Assembly: GCA_951799425.1 (NCBI GenBank)
Contig: OX637399.1
Location: 16,236,501 to 16,300,500 of the forward strand
Direction of reading: 5' to 3'
Length of the DNA: 64,000 nucleotides
Origin: Ilex aquifolium
Lineage: Eukaryota; Streptophyta; Magnoliopsida; Aquifoliales; Aquifoliaceae
Position 1 is the stretch's first letter, and every line of letters starts with the position of its first letter. The notes under the pieces were generated by a model. The model was not told where the DNA came from. It saw only the letters and a program-made list of their open reading frames with translations, and ran no database searches. Position numbers and translations under genes: made by a program. This document shows positions 1 to 10,100 of this stretch, piece after piece.

Positions 1-345
1 GACAAAGCAAAAGCACGACAGTAGGAGGACAGAGAATCATAAGAAACAAATTTTGAAATAGGATGTTGGCTACAAGTCCAAACTTCTTCTCGAATAGCAA
101 TAGTTAAAGAGCTATCATCAATATGATTACTACAAGGAAGCTTATTACATGATATAGGGGAGGAGGTCTCAAGAACTAAATTAGGAGATTATGACTAACT
201 TGGTGGCTTATGGGTGGTGATCTGCTTAGTTTGGTGACTAGTCTAGCACAACAAATTATCCCTGTCTAATCTGCCACAAGTTGTTTGCTCCCCAGAATAG
301 GTGTTTCTCCTTGATGTGCCCCTTGACTAGATTTGTCTCCCTAAC

Positions 346-1100
346 TCAAGCACTGATAAGGAGGTAAGAGAGAATCCATTTCCATCCTCTAACATCTCTT
401 CCTGAATATACTGTTTCCCCTAAAGAGATGGTGAAGGAGTGAAAAAATATGACTGTCTCATGAAATGTGACATTTATACTAACATACACCTTCTGAGACA
501 GAGGATGATAATACTTATACCCCTTCTGGGTAGCAGAGTAGCCAATAAAGACACATTGCAACGCCCTTGGATCCAACTTTCCCATAGTATTTCGATAATC
601 GTGAACAAAATACACAACCAAACACCTTTAAAGTATCCACACAACTAGATTGGTAAAGAATTCCATAATCCATAAGATAAGCTCGATAGTCTCCATTAAA
701 GTACTCAGTACCATTATCTGTCTTGAGAACTTTAATTTTGACATCAAACCGAGTAATTATCAGTTTATAAAAATTCTTGAAACAAGTAAACACTTCGTTC
801 TTGCTATGCAACATATCAACTCAAGTAACTCGAGAGCAACAGTAACAAACAATCGACATCCAGCAAGAAAAACAACACGAGATGGTCCACACACATCAGA
901 ATGAACAATCATAAATGGAGTAGTACTTCTATTATTATTACTAGGATAAGAAGTTCTTGTATGCTTGACACATTCACAAGCATCATAGAGAAAGTTATAT
1001 TTATTACATTGTTTTACCAAAACTTGAAAAAATTTCTCTAATACTTCTATTGATGGATGACCAAGTCTTCAATGCCATTGATATAATTGTTGGACGGCCA
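346..1100 (-). pseudogene. Copia integrase remnant with internal deletion
   Basis: Minus-strand frames between about 1100 and 346 give recognisable Copia integrase text: a GPS-type core start near 880 (HSDVCGPSRV), the block EYFNGDYRAY near 680, and the C-terminal block LQCVFIGYSATQKGYKYYHP near 540. Between SCVDT and LKVFGCVF (near 620) roughly 50-60 residues expected in the family are missing. In Copia elements that stretch carries the third catalytic acidic residue (in the NGVAERKNR-type block). Several frameshifts separate the blocks. This is a dead integrase, part of the element spanning 1-4639. Confidence 0.8.
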
Positions 1101-1438
1101 CAGAACTAGAAGCCTGAAGTGCCTAAGAAGGTTGATCATCCGACAAATATAAATCACCATGAACTCTACCATTGCCAATCATTCTTCCCGTTCCCAGTTC
1201 CTAAAAGACACAATGAGAAGAGAGAATGTTTCAGAGCAATTTAGAGACTTTGTAATGCTACTTACTGAGAGTAAGTTAGTAGAAAAATTAGGAACATGAA
1301 GAACTGAAGATTAAGACATAGATGGATAACAATGGATGGAATCTTTTTCAGATACAGATGACAATGAGCCATCTGCCATTCTAACTTTATCTCTACCGCA
1401 ACATGTGGAATAAGAAGTGAAAAAACTCGAGTAACCAG

Positions 1439-1800
1439 TCATATGGTCACTGACTCCAGAATCAATAATCCAAAGATTAGAAGAACAAGTGGCAGTAAAA
1501 GCATTGACATGTATACCTGTGTTAACAAAGTTGGAAGCAACAAAGTGGAAACAAATGCAGAAGAAGCATTAAGTCTGGCCATCAGATGCTTGAGAACTTG
1601 CATCTCATCTGTAATGAAACTCGCACTATCAGAAGCAGTAAATGGAGACGGGCCACTAGTGGAGGGGATATAATCAACACTCTTAATCAAATGAGCACAT
1701 GAGTGTACACAACTAGCCCCCCTTGATGGACGACTGTGTAGCTTCCAACAATGGTCCTTGGTGTGCCTCGTCTTTCCACAGTAATCACATTTTAACAGAT
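1439..1800 (-). pseudogene. Copia gag zinc knuckle and protease start
   Basis: On the minus strand, 1791-1742 encodes a CDYC...H...C knuckle followed by HCWKLH, the usual end of Copia gag. Downstream (about 1690-1560) is a serine-rich spacer with TDEMQVLKHLMARLNASS. Near 1475, in a shifted frame, comes a WIIDSGVSDHMTG-like protease start whose DSG triad corresponds to the retropepsin catalytic Asp. At least one frameshift separates knuckle, spacer and protease. Confidence 0.75.
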
Positions 1801-1849
1801 CATTTTCAAAGTTCTCATTTTTCCATCACCACGAGGCTAAAAAGATTTA

Positions 1850-3083
1850 GGACCTGTTTGGTTTGGGTTTTGGTTCTCTAATTTTCGAAAAAAGGACGTA
1901 AAAAACAAAAAATGAAAAACAAGCTAGGCTTGTTTCGGGTGTTTTGGAGACGAAAAAAAAAAAAAGGGAAACATAGAGAACACCCAATTCCTCATTAATG
2001 AGGTCTCTCCTTCGAACCTCCTTAGCAGCAAACCATATTTTACTATAAAAAGTTTTTTTTTCCTTTCTCTCTCCCTGAATTTCTCTCTCCACTTCGGTGA
2101 AACCAGATGACACGCACAGTCTTCTCCGGCGATCTCAGATCTTCTTTGCTTTAGATATGGTATTTTCTCTGGTTTTTCGGCATCAAGCACAGATCTGACC
2201 TTGTTTTTTGTTTGTTTTTGATTTGATCTAATTTTTTGGTTCAAATCTGGTCTCAGGGCTTCAGATATGATAATATATATATAATCAACAAACCAAGGGG
2301 CTTCAGATCTGGCGTTGGTTCAAGACAGCATATCGGCACTCATTAGTAGGGAGGCTTGCAGTAAAATCCTCATAACTTTCAGTTGGTTCGCCGAACTTTT
2401 CCACAACCACATGCTTTTGCTTTCTCTTCAATCTTGAAGACAAAAAAATGATAGGTTTTTTTTGCCTTCAAGTCTAAAAACTTCACCTTGTAGTCATCAT
2501 GAACATTTAGGGCTCCGAGAAGGAATGGAGGAGAGCGATCGAGAAAATTTAGGGCTCTAATGCTGTTAGCGTTGGTTTAAGGGGCTTTAGATCTGGCGTT
2601 AATTTTTTTTTTTTTGAAAAAAAATTTATTGATTTATTGATTTTATATATAAATTGATATTGAATCTATTATAAATTGATATTGATATTGAAATTGATAT
2701 ATAAATTTATTTATTTTATATATAAATTGATATTGAATCCCTTATAAATTGATATTGATATTGAAATTGATATATAAATTTATTGATTTTATATAAAAAA
2801 TTTATACATAAATTGATTTTATTTTTTATGAAGACCATTGAATCTGTTTGATTTATATATAAAAAAATTCTCATTTTTTTTTATTAATTTTTGAATTATT
2901 CTCCAAACATATATTTAGACTGTCCAAACGAGTTTTACTGTTTTCTATTCTACAAAGCTGTTTTTAGAATCATGTAACCAAACAAATTGTTCATCTTAGA
3001 AAATATCAAAACACACTTTTCTAAAACTCTTCTCAGAAAATGTTTTTGGAGACTGTTTTTTGATATGCAATCCAAACACGCCC
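1850..3083. mobile_element. PIF/Harbinger-like (Tourist-type) non-autonomous element
   Basis: The block interrupts the Copia gag. Its left end reads GGACCTGTTTGG and its right end, reverse-complemented, GGGCGTGTTTGG. It is flanked on both sides by TTA (1847-1849 and 3084-3086), the target size and sequence typical of PIF/Harbinger elements. The interior has no transposase; it contains AT-rich tandem stretches (2640-2800) and two copies of a GGGGCTT(C/T)AGATCTGGCGTT motif (about 2297 and 2580). At 1234 bp it is long for a MITE. A 3-bp duplication is weak evidence alone, but with matching ends the call is reasonable. Confidence 0.65.
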
Positions 3084-3269
3084 TTATTCTCTCTCTATGG
3101 AACAATCGCTAGAGCTGAGCAATCATTAGCAGGAATTATGAAGCATAGCACTCCTACTCTCCTCCTACTGTGCATAAGAATATGCTTGCCTCAAAGAAGG
3201 AAAAGGATCTCTACCTAAAACCTATATACAGATCTGATCATACTCTGTATTAAGACTGTAAAAAAATCA

Positions 3270-3790
3270 TATACTCGTTCTTTCTCTACCAATTTCTGAA
3301 ACTTAGCGTTATCTCCGGTACAATCTTCTTGAAAATCCTAATAATAATCCAGTTCCTGCCACACACTACTCAATCTTGCATTAATACTTTGCAATAAACA
3401 TATCCCTCAATCTAGTTTCATGAATCTTCTTCTGAAGGTTATAAATCTGGGCATCATTCCCCACCCATGAATAAGTCTGAGCTGCAGCTAACCAAATATC
3501 ACGGGTTGTCTCAAGAAACTAGAAACGACGACTAGTGTGAGTCTGTATCTAGTTAAGTAACTATGTCATTACCAACGAGTTATCAGAAATTCACTAACTA
3601 AGATTAGGCTCCAATTTGGGTTTTACTTGCCCCTGTCAAGTATCCATTTAATCCTTTTGCCTCCATGGATAACAAACATGATCTTAACCTGGCTAAATTG
3701 TTCCATCTAACTTTACTAGACTGAACTGGAGGGAAGGATTACATCTCAACCCATTTTTTTTAGTACTTATAGAATCTGTACTAACCCCTG
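3270..3790 (-). pseudogene. Copia gag (UBN2-type) remnant
   Basis: Minus-strand translation around 3600-3390 gives a decayed but clear Copia gag core: TTRDIWLAAAQTYS, then GNDAQIYNLQKKIHETR. These correspond to the W..(L/A)...YS and LR..(I/L)H...Q blocks of the UBN2/retrotran_gag family. N-terminal text (NPSLQFSLVKLDG) is visible near 3720. Stops and frame changes interrupt it. Its continuation to the CCHC knuckle is separated by the transposon at 1850-3083. Confidence 0.7.
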
Positions 3791-4431
3791 ACATATCTAT
3801 CTAGCAAAATAAGAGTCTTTGTCGCAAACAATCAATAACTAAACAACGATTGGGACTAAGCTAACACAAAACAAGGTGAAATTAGCCACCGGTAGCACAG
3901 AACAGCAAAAACAACACAAAGGGCTAAACTAGCACCAAAATTCGACAAACTAGCCACCGGTAGTGCAAATAAGGTACACCTAGCCACCTGTTGCACCACA
4001 AATCCTTCACAAATTGCTCACAGCCCTTAAAGAAAAAAGAATCAAGCAAATAGAAGCTGTTTGCCATAATGTGAACCAGTCAACTGAATGTCCAAAAAAC
4101 TACCGAAAACCACAGAGCTGTTCACCAAACTCGACCAGAGTCCCAATATACTCTAGTTGGCACCTACAAGATGGATTAAATGGGAATTTTGGTCCCAAAC
4201 TCAACTAGAGAGTAGATCTCAAAATATAACCCATAAAATCCGAAAATCATTCAAAAATTAAAAAACATACCATATGACTTGAAAAAATTCCAAAAAAATC
4301 ACCATAGTACTTGGGAGAAAAAACTGAGCCAGGCCATATCACGTTTGATCATCTTCGGCGAAGACGTTAATAACTCCAGCAAGTGTCCGAGCCCTTCATG
4401 TGTCCTGGTAACTTCAAATTTTTGATAGATT

Positions 4432-4443
4432 GCTCTGATACTA
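4432..4443 (-). promoter_or_regulatory. Primer-binding site of the first Copia element
   Basis: The reverse complement reads TAGTATCAGAGC, one base from the plant initiator-Met-tRNA primer site TGGTATCAGAGC. It lies 3 bases inside the 5' LTR end, as expected for a minus-strand element. Confidence 0.8.
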
Positions 4444-4446
4444 AGT

Positions 4447-4639
4447 TGAAATTTAGTTTTAGGGTTTATATTGGAGAAAAGACAAGAGAGAAGAAAAGAG
4501 AAGAAGGAGGTGAAAGAGATTAGAGAAATTAGGGTTTTAAAGAATGAAAGTTAACATGACTCTCCTCTTATCACACATTTATATTAACTTATAATAGGCT
4601 GCAGATTACAATTATGCCCCTAGTTAAAATATCTTAACA
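4447..4639 (-). repeat. 5' LTR of the first Copia element
   Basis: This 193-bp block begins TG and ends CA on either strand. On the minus strand it starts TGTTAAGATATTTTAACTAG, a typical small Copia LTR start with an internal palindrome. The inner end abuts the primer-binding site. The partner LTR is outside the window, so neither identity nor a target duplication can be checked. Confidence 0.7.
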
Positions 4640-6311
4640 TTTTATACTTTCACTAGCCAAAAAGTAACTAATAACACATTGTGATAGTAGCTAATCGGGA
4701 AAGCATTTTTGTGATTGTTTAAAGGAAGAGACTCATAGTATTGTATCTGCTTGTATTATATATATGTACTGGTAATTGTCCGCATAGTAACAAAGAAAAA
4801 TTGTTGTCAATTAAAAGGCATACCAAATAAAAGAGCATTGAGAACATTAAGGAATGTACCTTTCCATATACCAGGATCCACTCTTTCAACATTCAACCAC
4901 CTATCCAGAAACACTACTATCAACAACATATTACATGTGGCTATGACTATACGCATGAATCTCTGATTAAATAATTGGTGTAACAAGCAAAATTTCAATA
5001 GTTGATATAAATCAACTATTATCTTTTAAAAAATTTTGACAGAGTTCCCACTGAAAACATGATCCAATTGACAATATCAACCTGTGTGTCAACTATAATC
5101 AAACCTTTATGCAAATAAAAACTACCTTGCATCAATAATCTCATCGCATCACGTTAGTACCCATTATTACCACTATTTATCAACTATTGCAATACAATAA
5201 CCCAAACATCTAATACCAAAATAAATAAGATATAAATATAAACTGCATTAACACCAAACTCAAACTAATATGAATAACTAAGTACATTCACTCACTTCGT
5301 AGAAGCCAAATAACTAAAATCAATATATTGTGCCTCCTCGTATTGGTAAAAATTAGCATTGATCGAAGCGAAAATGGCGTAGAAATTTGCGAGTTGCAAT
5401 AATGACTGGCATGCCAAAGAATACGCACGACACAACGAATCAATCTCACTGAATTACTTACAGTGATCACAAATTAAGGGAAAATTCATTGTAGAATTGA
5501 ATTCGAGATTAAGAGAAGAAAAGAAAACAATGGCTGAAAGAGTGAAGAGAGGTAGATAGAAGACTCTTGTACCTGTTTTAAGTCTTGAAGCAATGGAGGC
5601 AACAGGCTCCGCAGATCCAACACAAAGCTTTTGGATGTTCTAAATTTTAGCTTCTTGTGAATTTTGATAGTTTAATTACACGAAAAATAACCATCTAATT
5701 AACAATCTTAAAATAAAGGCATAATAAACGAAATTAATAGTTTAATAAACGCATTTTTTTTTTTGCCCTCATTTGCAAATGGTGCACTTAATAGACGATT
5801 TAATACGCACTTGGAATTGTTTTCTTTAAGTTGTGGATTGCTAGATTGTTTTGTGAAAATTTGATAATGGTAGAGATCAAGGTGTCTCTTAATGCCTTGG
5901 TTAATATGTATTTGCAAGCAACAAAGCTTTGCCGAGTCGGTGCTGCGACACCTAGAAGAGAAATAGATTGCAATTTATATTTTCGTTTTTTTTGTATCTT
6001 CTCCACTTCTCTTTGGGGCTATGGCTGAGATCTGAGAGTCCACGTTAGATAGAGGGAGAGATGGCTGAATTTAGGCATAGAAGAGAGAGTATGAAAGAGG
6101 GAGTTTGGATGGGAATATAAAATTTAGAGAGAGTTAATATTAGCCTTCGGATCAAATTTTGAGTAATTTAAAACGATCTGAACCACATAAAGCAAAACTC
6201 ATTTTTTATGTCTTTTGGTATTTGAGATCCTTTGTATTTTATTATATAGATATATATCGATAGATGTGTTATGCTTTGCTCATGATGATTCAAGCGAATT
6301 GATCTTCTAGA
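4640..6311. other. No gene recognised (4640-6311)
   Basis: AT-rich non-coding sequence between the Copia LTR and the TRIM. Only short chance frames are seen. A minus-strand stretch near 5650-5575 reads openly (VLDLRSLLPPLLQDLK) and ends at a possible GT donor, but it is too short to call. It may be part of an upstream intron of the EGY gene or intergenic DNA. Confidence 0.5.
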
Positions 6312-6667
6312 TGTTAGAGCATCCAATCTAAAACCAATTGGCAATGGGTGGAGTGATCCTCAAATATATAAACCAACTTTGGTGGTTTTAATTATTTGAT
6401 ATGGGATACGAATTCTCTTAACACTCTCCCTCACGTGGGACTCAGGCTCGCTCGTGGGGTCAATAAACAAACAAACAAACAACCATGCGTATCTACAAAA
6501 TCAAATGAATAAGAGACTTGACCCACTATAAACCAAGGCCTAGCTCTGATACTATGGTAGAGCATCCAACCCAAAATTAATTTGCAATGGGTGAAGTGAC
6601 CCCTCAAGTATATAAACCAACCTTAATGGTTCCAATTATTCAATGTGGGATACAAACTATTTTAACA
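6312..6667 (-). mobile_element. TRIM (terminal-repeat retrotransposon in miniature)
   Basis: A complete 356-bp miniature LTR element. The two LTRs are 6312-6423 and 6555-6667 (112 and 113 bp, clearly similar, both TG...CA). The interior is only about 131 bp. The primer-binding site in reverse complement (GCTCTGATACTA, 6543-6554) directly abuts the right LTR. A purine tract (minus strand GAGGGAGAG, 6424-6432) abuts the left LTR. The order puts the element on the minus strand. A perfect 5-bp target duplication CTAGA flanks it (6307-6311 and 6668-6672). There is no coding capacity, as expected for TRIMs, which are mobilised in trans. Confidence 0.93.
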
Positions 6668-7159
6668 CTAGAATGTTGTTTTCAACAATGCTTGTTCTTT
6701 TTGTATCTTCTCAGTTTCATAGCCTATGCTGGGTATCTTTTCCTTCTTTAGGCGTTAGCCCACTTGCACGCAAATGAACACTCTCTTTCTCTCTCTTCCC
6801 TGGTCCTTTTAAGTGATTTCTTTTATTTTATGTTGATCACAGGTGTGTTCAGACTATCATATTTGAGGCGCCTTATTTGAATCAAATAGTCTTATATTTG
6901 TGCTTTATTTGACAAATTATGTTTATAATAATGTTTGGACCCTTACCCTAAGATGCATTGGTTGAATTAAATCTTGTAAATAGCCAAAGACATCTCTGTT
7001 GAATTCCATGTACCATAGCTGGGAACGAATAATCTTGTCTTATAATTAAAAAGCATCTATACTCATTTGTTAGATGCTTCATCATGATTTCAGTAATGCC
7101 TTCTGATTTTTTTATGGGCACAATTTTTTTGCCCATCTCTTTTTGATTGGATCTTGTAG

Positions 7160-10100
7160 TTCAAATCTATCCTCCCTGATCAAAAGACGAAAGTTGACAT
7201 TTCTTTAGCTGGCCCATTTGCCAGTGTTGCGTTGTCTTTTTCAATGTTCGCTGTTGGGCTGTTGCTTTCATCAAATCCAGAAGCTGCAGGAGATCTGGTG
7301 CAGGTTCCTAGCATGCTATTTCAAGGCTCTTTGCTTCTTGGGCTTATTAGTAGAGGCACTCTTGGTTATGCGTACGTTTCTTCTTTGTCTTCATAATTTT
7401 AATTGGCTGAAATTGATGCTAAACAGACTAAAAAAATCATTACAAGATAGGGGTACAAGATAGTTTGGTGCAACCCGAAAACCGAACCAAGTCAACTACT
7501 GTTGGGTTGGTTTAACTTGGTTCTTGTGGTAGTTTGGGTCCCTCTTTTTAGTGGTAGGGTGTTGTTTAAACTGAAACAAACTGAAAATTTTTATGTCATT
7601 AAATATGTGTATATATGTACATGTTGTGTATTAAGATTTTTTGATTGTTATTCGAATTCTTCTTTGCTTTGGGGTCTTAAAGCTCATTTAGTTCTCATCC
7701 TTTTATTTTTTTGTTTCATCTTCTTTTACTCTTGATATACACACACTCTCCCAATTATGTATCTAGGCCTTTATATATAGTATTCTGTTCCCCTTTTCTC
7801 TATTCTATTTTAGTGCTTGCTTACAGTAAATATTCCTTTTTTTGTTAATAGTTTTGAGATATTTGTACTTTGAATTTAGCGAGTTGGTTCATCCTTGCCA
7901 AAACTTAACTAAAACAATGATTGCTTTCGGCATTAAAATCTATTATTGTAAAGAATCTATTTGAAAGTGTGTAAAAACTCTTGCGAAACCCAACCAACTT
8001 CACGAACCTATATTGGTTTGGTTTATGGTTGAGGTCAAAATAAACCAAACTTTCCCGACTTGCGCCCCTTTTGGTGGAACCACTCTTGTTTGTGGCCAAA
8101 CTCATGCGTCCCCTTGTGGGCAAGGCCAAGGCATTTGTTATTTCAGATATTGTCTCTATTCAACTGTGGTATGTTGTTTTTAGTATTTTTGGTATTGTGT
8201 ACTTTTTTGAAGTTATCTTATGTTTTGGCCTCGTCTTCAAGTTATATAGTTTGTCATTCTGCTGTTATGAATGTGCAGAGCAATGCATGCAGCGGCAGTT
8301 TCAATTCATCCTCTTGTGATTGCTGGCTGGTAACCTACCATTCTTGGGTGTTACTTCTTTATCATGATTTATTTTTAATTTAAATAGCTTACTGCTCAAG
8401 CCCTTCTTCCAGGTGTGGCTTAACAACATCAGCTTTTAATATGCTTCCAGTTGGATGTCTTGATGGTGGAAGAGCTATGCAGGTATACAATCCTTTTCTT
8501 CTGTTTAAATTCAGACACAACAGTTTCAAGGATTGATTCTAATTGAAGTAATGTGATAGAGATTAAACCCCACCCACCCTTAAAGTTGCAAAGTTGTTGC
8601 CCTTCTGAGTGCATGAACATTGCCTAAAACGTAAAACTAAAGGAAAGTTTGTCTTATTGGTGGGTTGGTCATGATACACAGAATTTGTAATTTGACTCTG
8701 AGAGCAGCATTCACCAAAAAACAAAAAAAGATTTAAGACTGAGAACCACAAATGGAGTAATGAGAGTTCGTGAGTTGAGGATTGGAGAAGTTTTATTCTA
8801 GACTTGCCTTTCAGATGCATGCATTTGCTGAGGAATTGTTATTTTGGAAGTCAAACTTCCCATTTTGTGGATCCTATTTGATTCATTTTTATTCACCCTC
8901 GAGGGAAAGACTCGAAGGGACCTTAACGTGACCTGGTTTTGATTATGATGTATGATGACGAAAAGAATTTATTGTCTGTCTTAGAGCTGGTAGACTTTTT
9001 TAGTATAAAAGAATGAGCTTAGTTTAGTCAATGAACCATAGCAAGTTAGGAATTCTGTCATGCTTGACTCTCTCTTTTTCATGCCACCCGGTTTAATGAT
9101 TTGGTGGGATCCACAGATGTAGTGGCTGGTGAATTGCTTCTTATTCTTCCACGAAGATTCAGACAAAACCGTTGGTCCCTTTTATAGGAAAGATGTCTGT
9201 AAATGACCACATTTTAAGGACTGATTAGTCTCCTAGCTAACAAGATAGGAGAACCTCACAAAGAATTAAAGGTTGTAAATCATGCTGACTAGGTGGGAAT
9301 CATATCTCTACTTAGATCTCGCAGTCATAAATTCTTACCTTTTATATAGTTCTCTCAAAGGATTTTTTTTACATTTCTCTGAAGTTGCTCCCCATTCCCC
9401 CTTGTGGTTGGGTCCCATTGGACTTCATTCTCCTATGCTTCAAATAAAATCACAAAACCCTCATGGTTTTGGACTAAAGTGGACGGTACGCTATTACTAC
9501 CATTACCTGTCATACAAAAATGACCTTATTACCCTCGGTTGTTCCTCCTCTTCCTTCTCCACTCTGATTCTCATAAATTAATCGTAACGAATCTGAAATA
9601 AAAAATATGCATTGGCACAATAATCTGACAAGGGCCTACCTATATTGTAAAATAAAGCCTTGAAATTGCTTTTTGTTAGTTTGTTTGTGTGCTCTAAGAT
9701 CTGATAGTGTTCCAATTCCATCAGCCACAAGTAAAATCTGCTCTTTCCTGTAGTTTCTTAAATTTTCCTGGGGTTTTGGAAAAAGTTGGGTCTTCATGGG
9801 ATTTTTCATCTCATACTTTTGTCAAAAAGGCAGCTGGATTCCCTCCAAATGCTTCTTGCTCTAATGTCAGCTTGGTCACAGAAATATGCACTTCCATATT
9901 TTTTAGTTATGAGCTTGTCTTTTCCTGAGAGGGAGTGATGTGATTAAAATGTACAATAATGGGTGAGCGAGTCCCCGGGAAAAAAGACACGTCCCAGTTA
10001 GCACCCATCTCCACGTACTCAGCAGCTCAGAGAGAGACAATAAGGGCTGAGAAAATCGTGAGAGCATAAACTATTGCAATAGAAATAGTGAAAAGTTAAA

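Larger units (their letters stand above)
1..4639 (-). mobile_element. Ty1/Copia LTR retrotransposon, 3' part off window
   Basis: A decayed Copia element reads right to left. In its own order it shows a 5' LTR (4447-4639), a primer-binding site (4432-4443), a gag region (about 3790-3270 and 1800-1700), a CCHC knuckle, a protease start and an integrase remnant (to about 346). Reverse transcriptase, RNase H and the 3' LTR would lie left of base 1. A DNA transposon at 1850-3083 splits gag. Frames are broken throughout, so the copy cannot be autonomous. The order PR-IN before RT is the Copia order, as seen from integrase being the leftmost recognisable domain. Confidence 0.85.

Noticed and set aside
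5575..5650. Minus-strand open stretch ending at a GT donor, read as a possible exon
   Set aside because: Only about 25 residues, no partner exon, and no family recognised.
6700..7159. Upstream EGY exon carrying HExxH
   Set aside because: I looked for a GSFGAIT- or HE..H-type reading before the acceptor at 7159 and found none; the frames contain stops.
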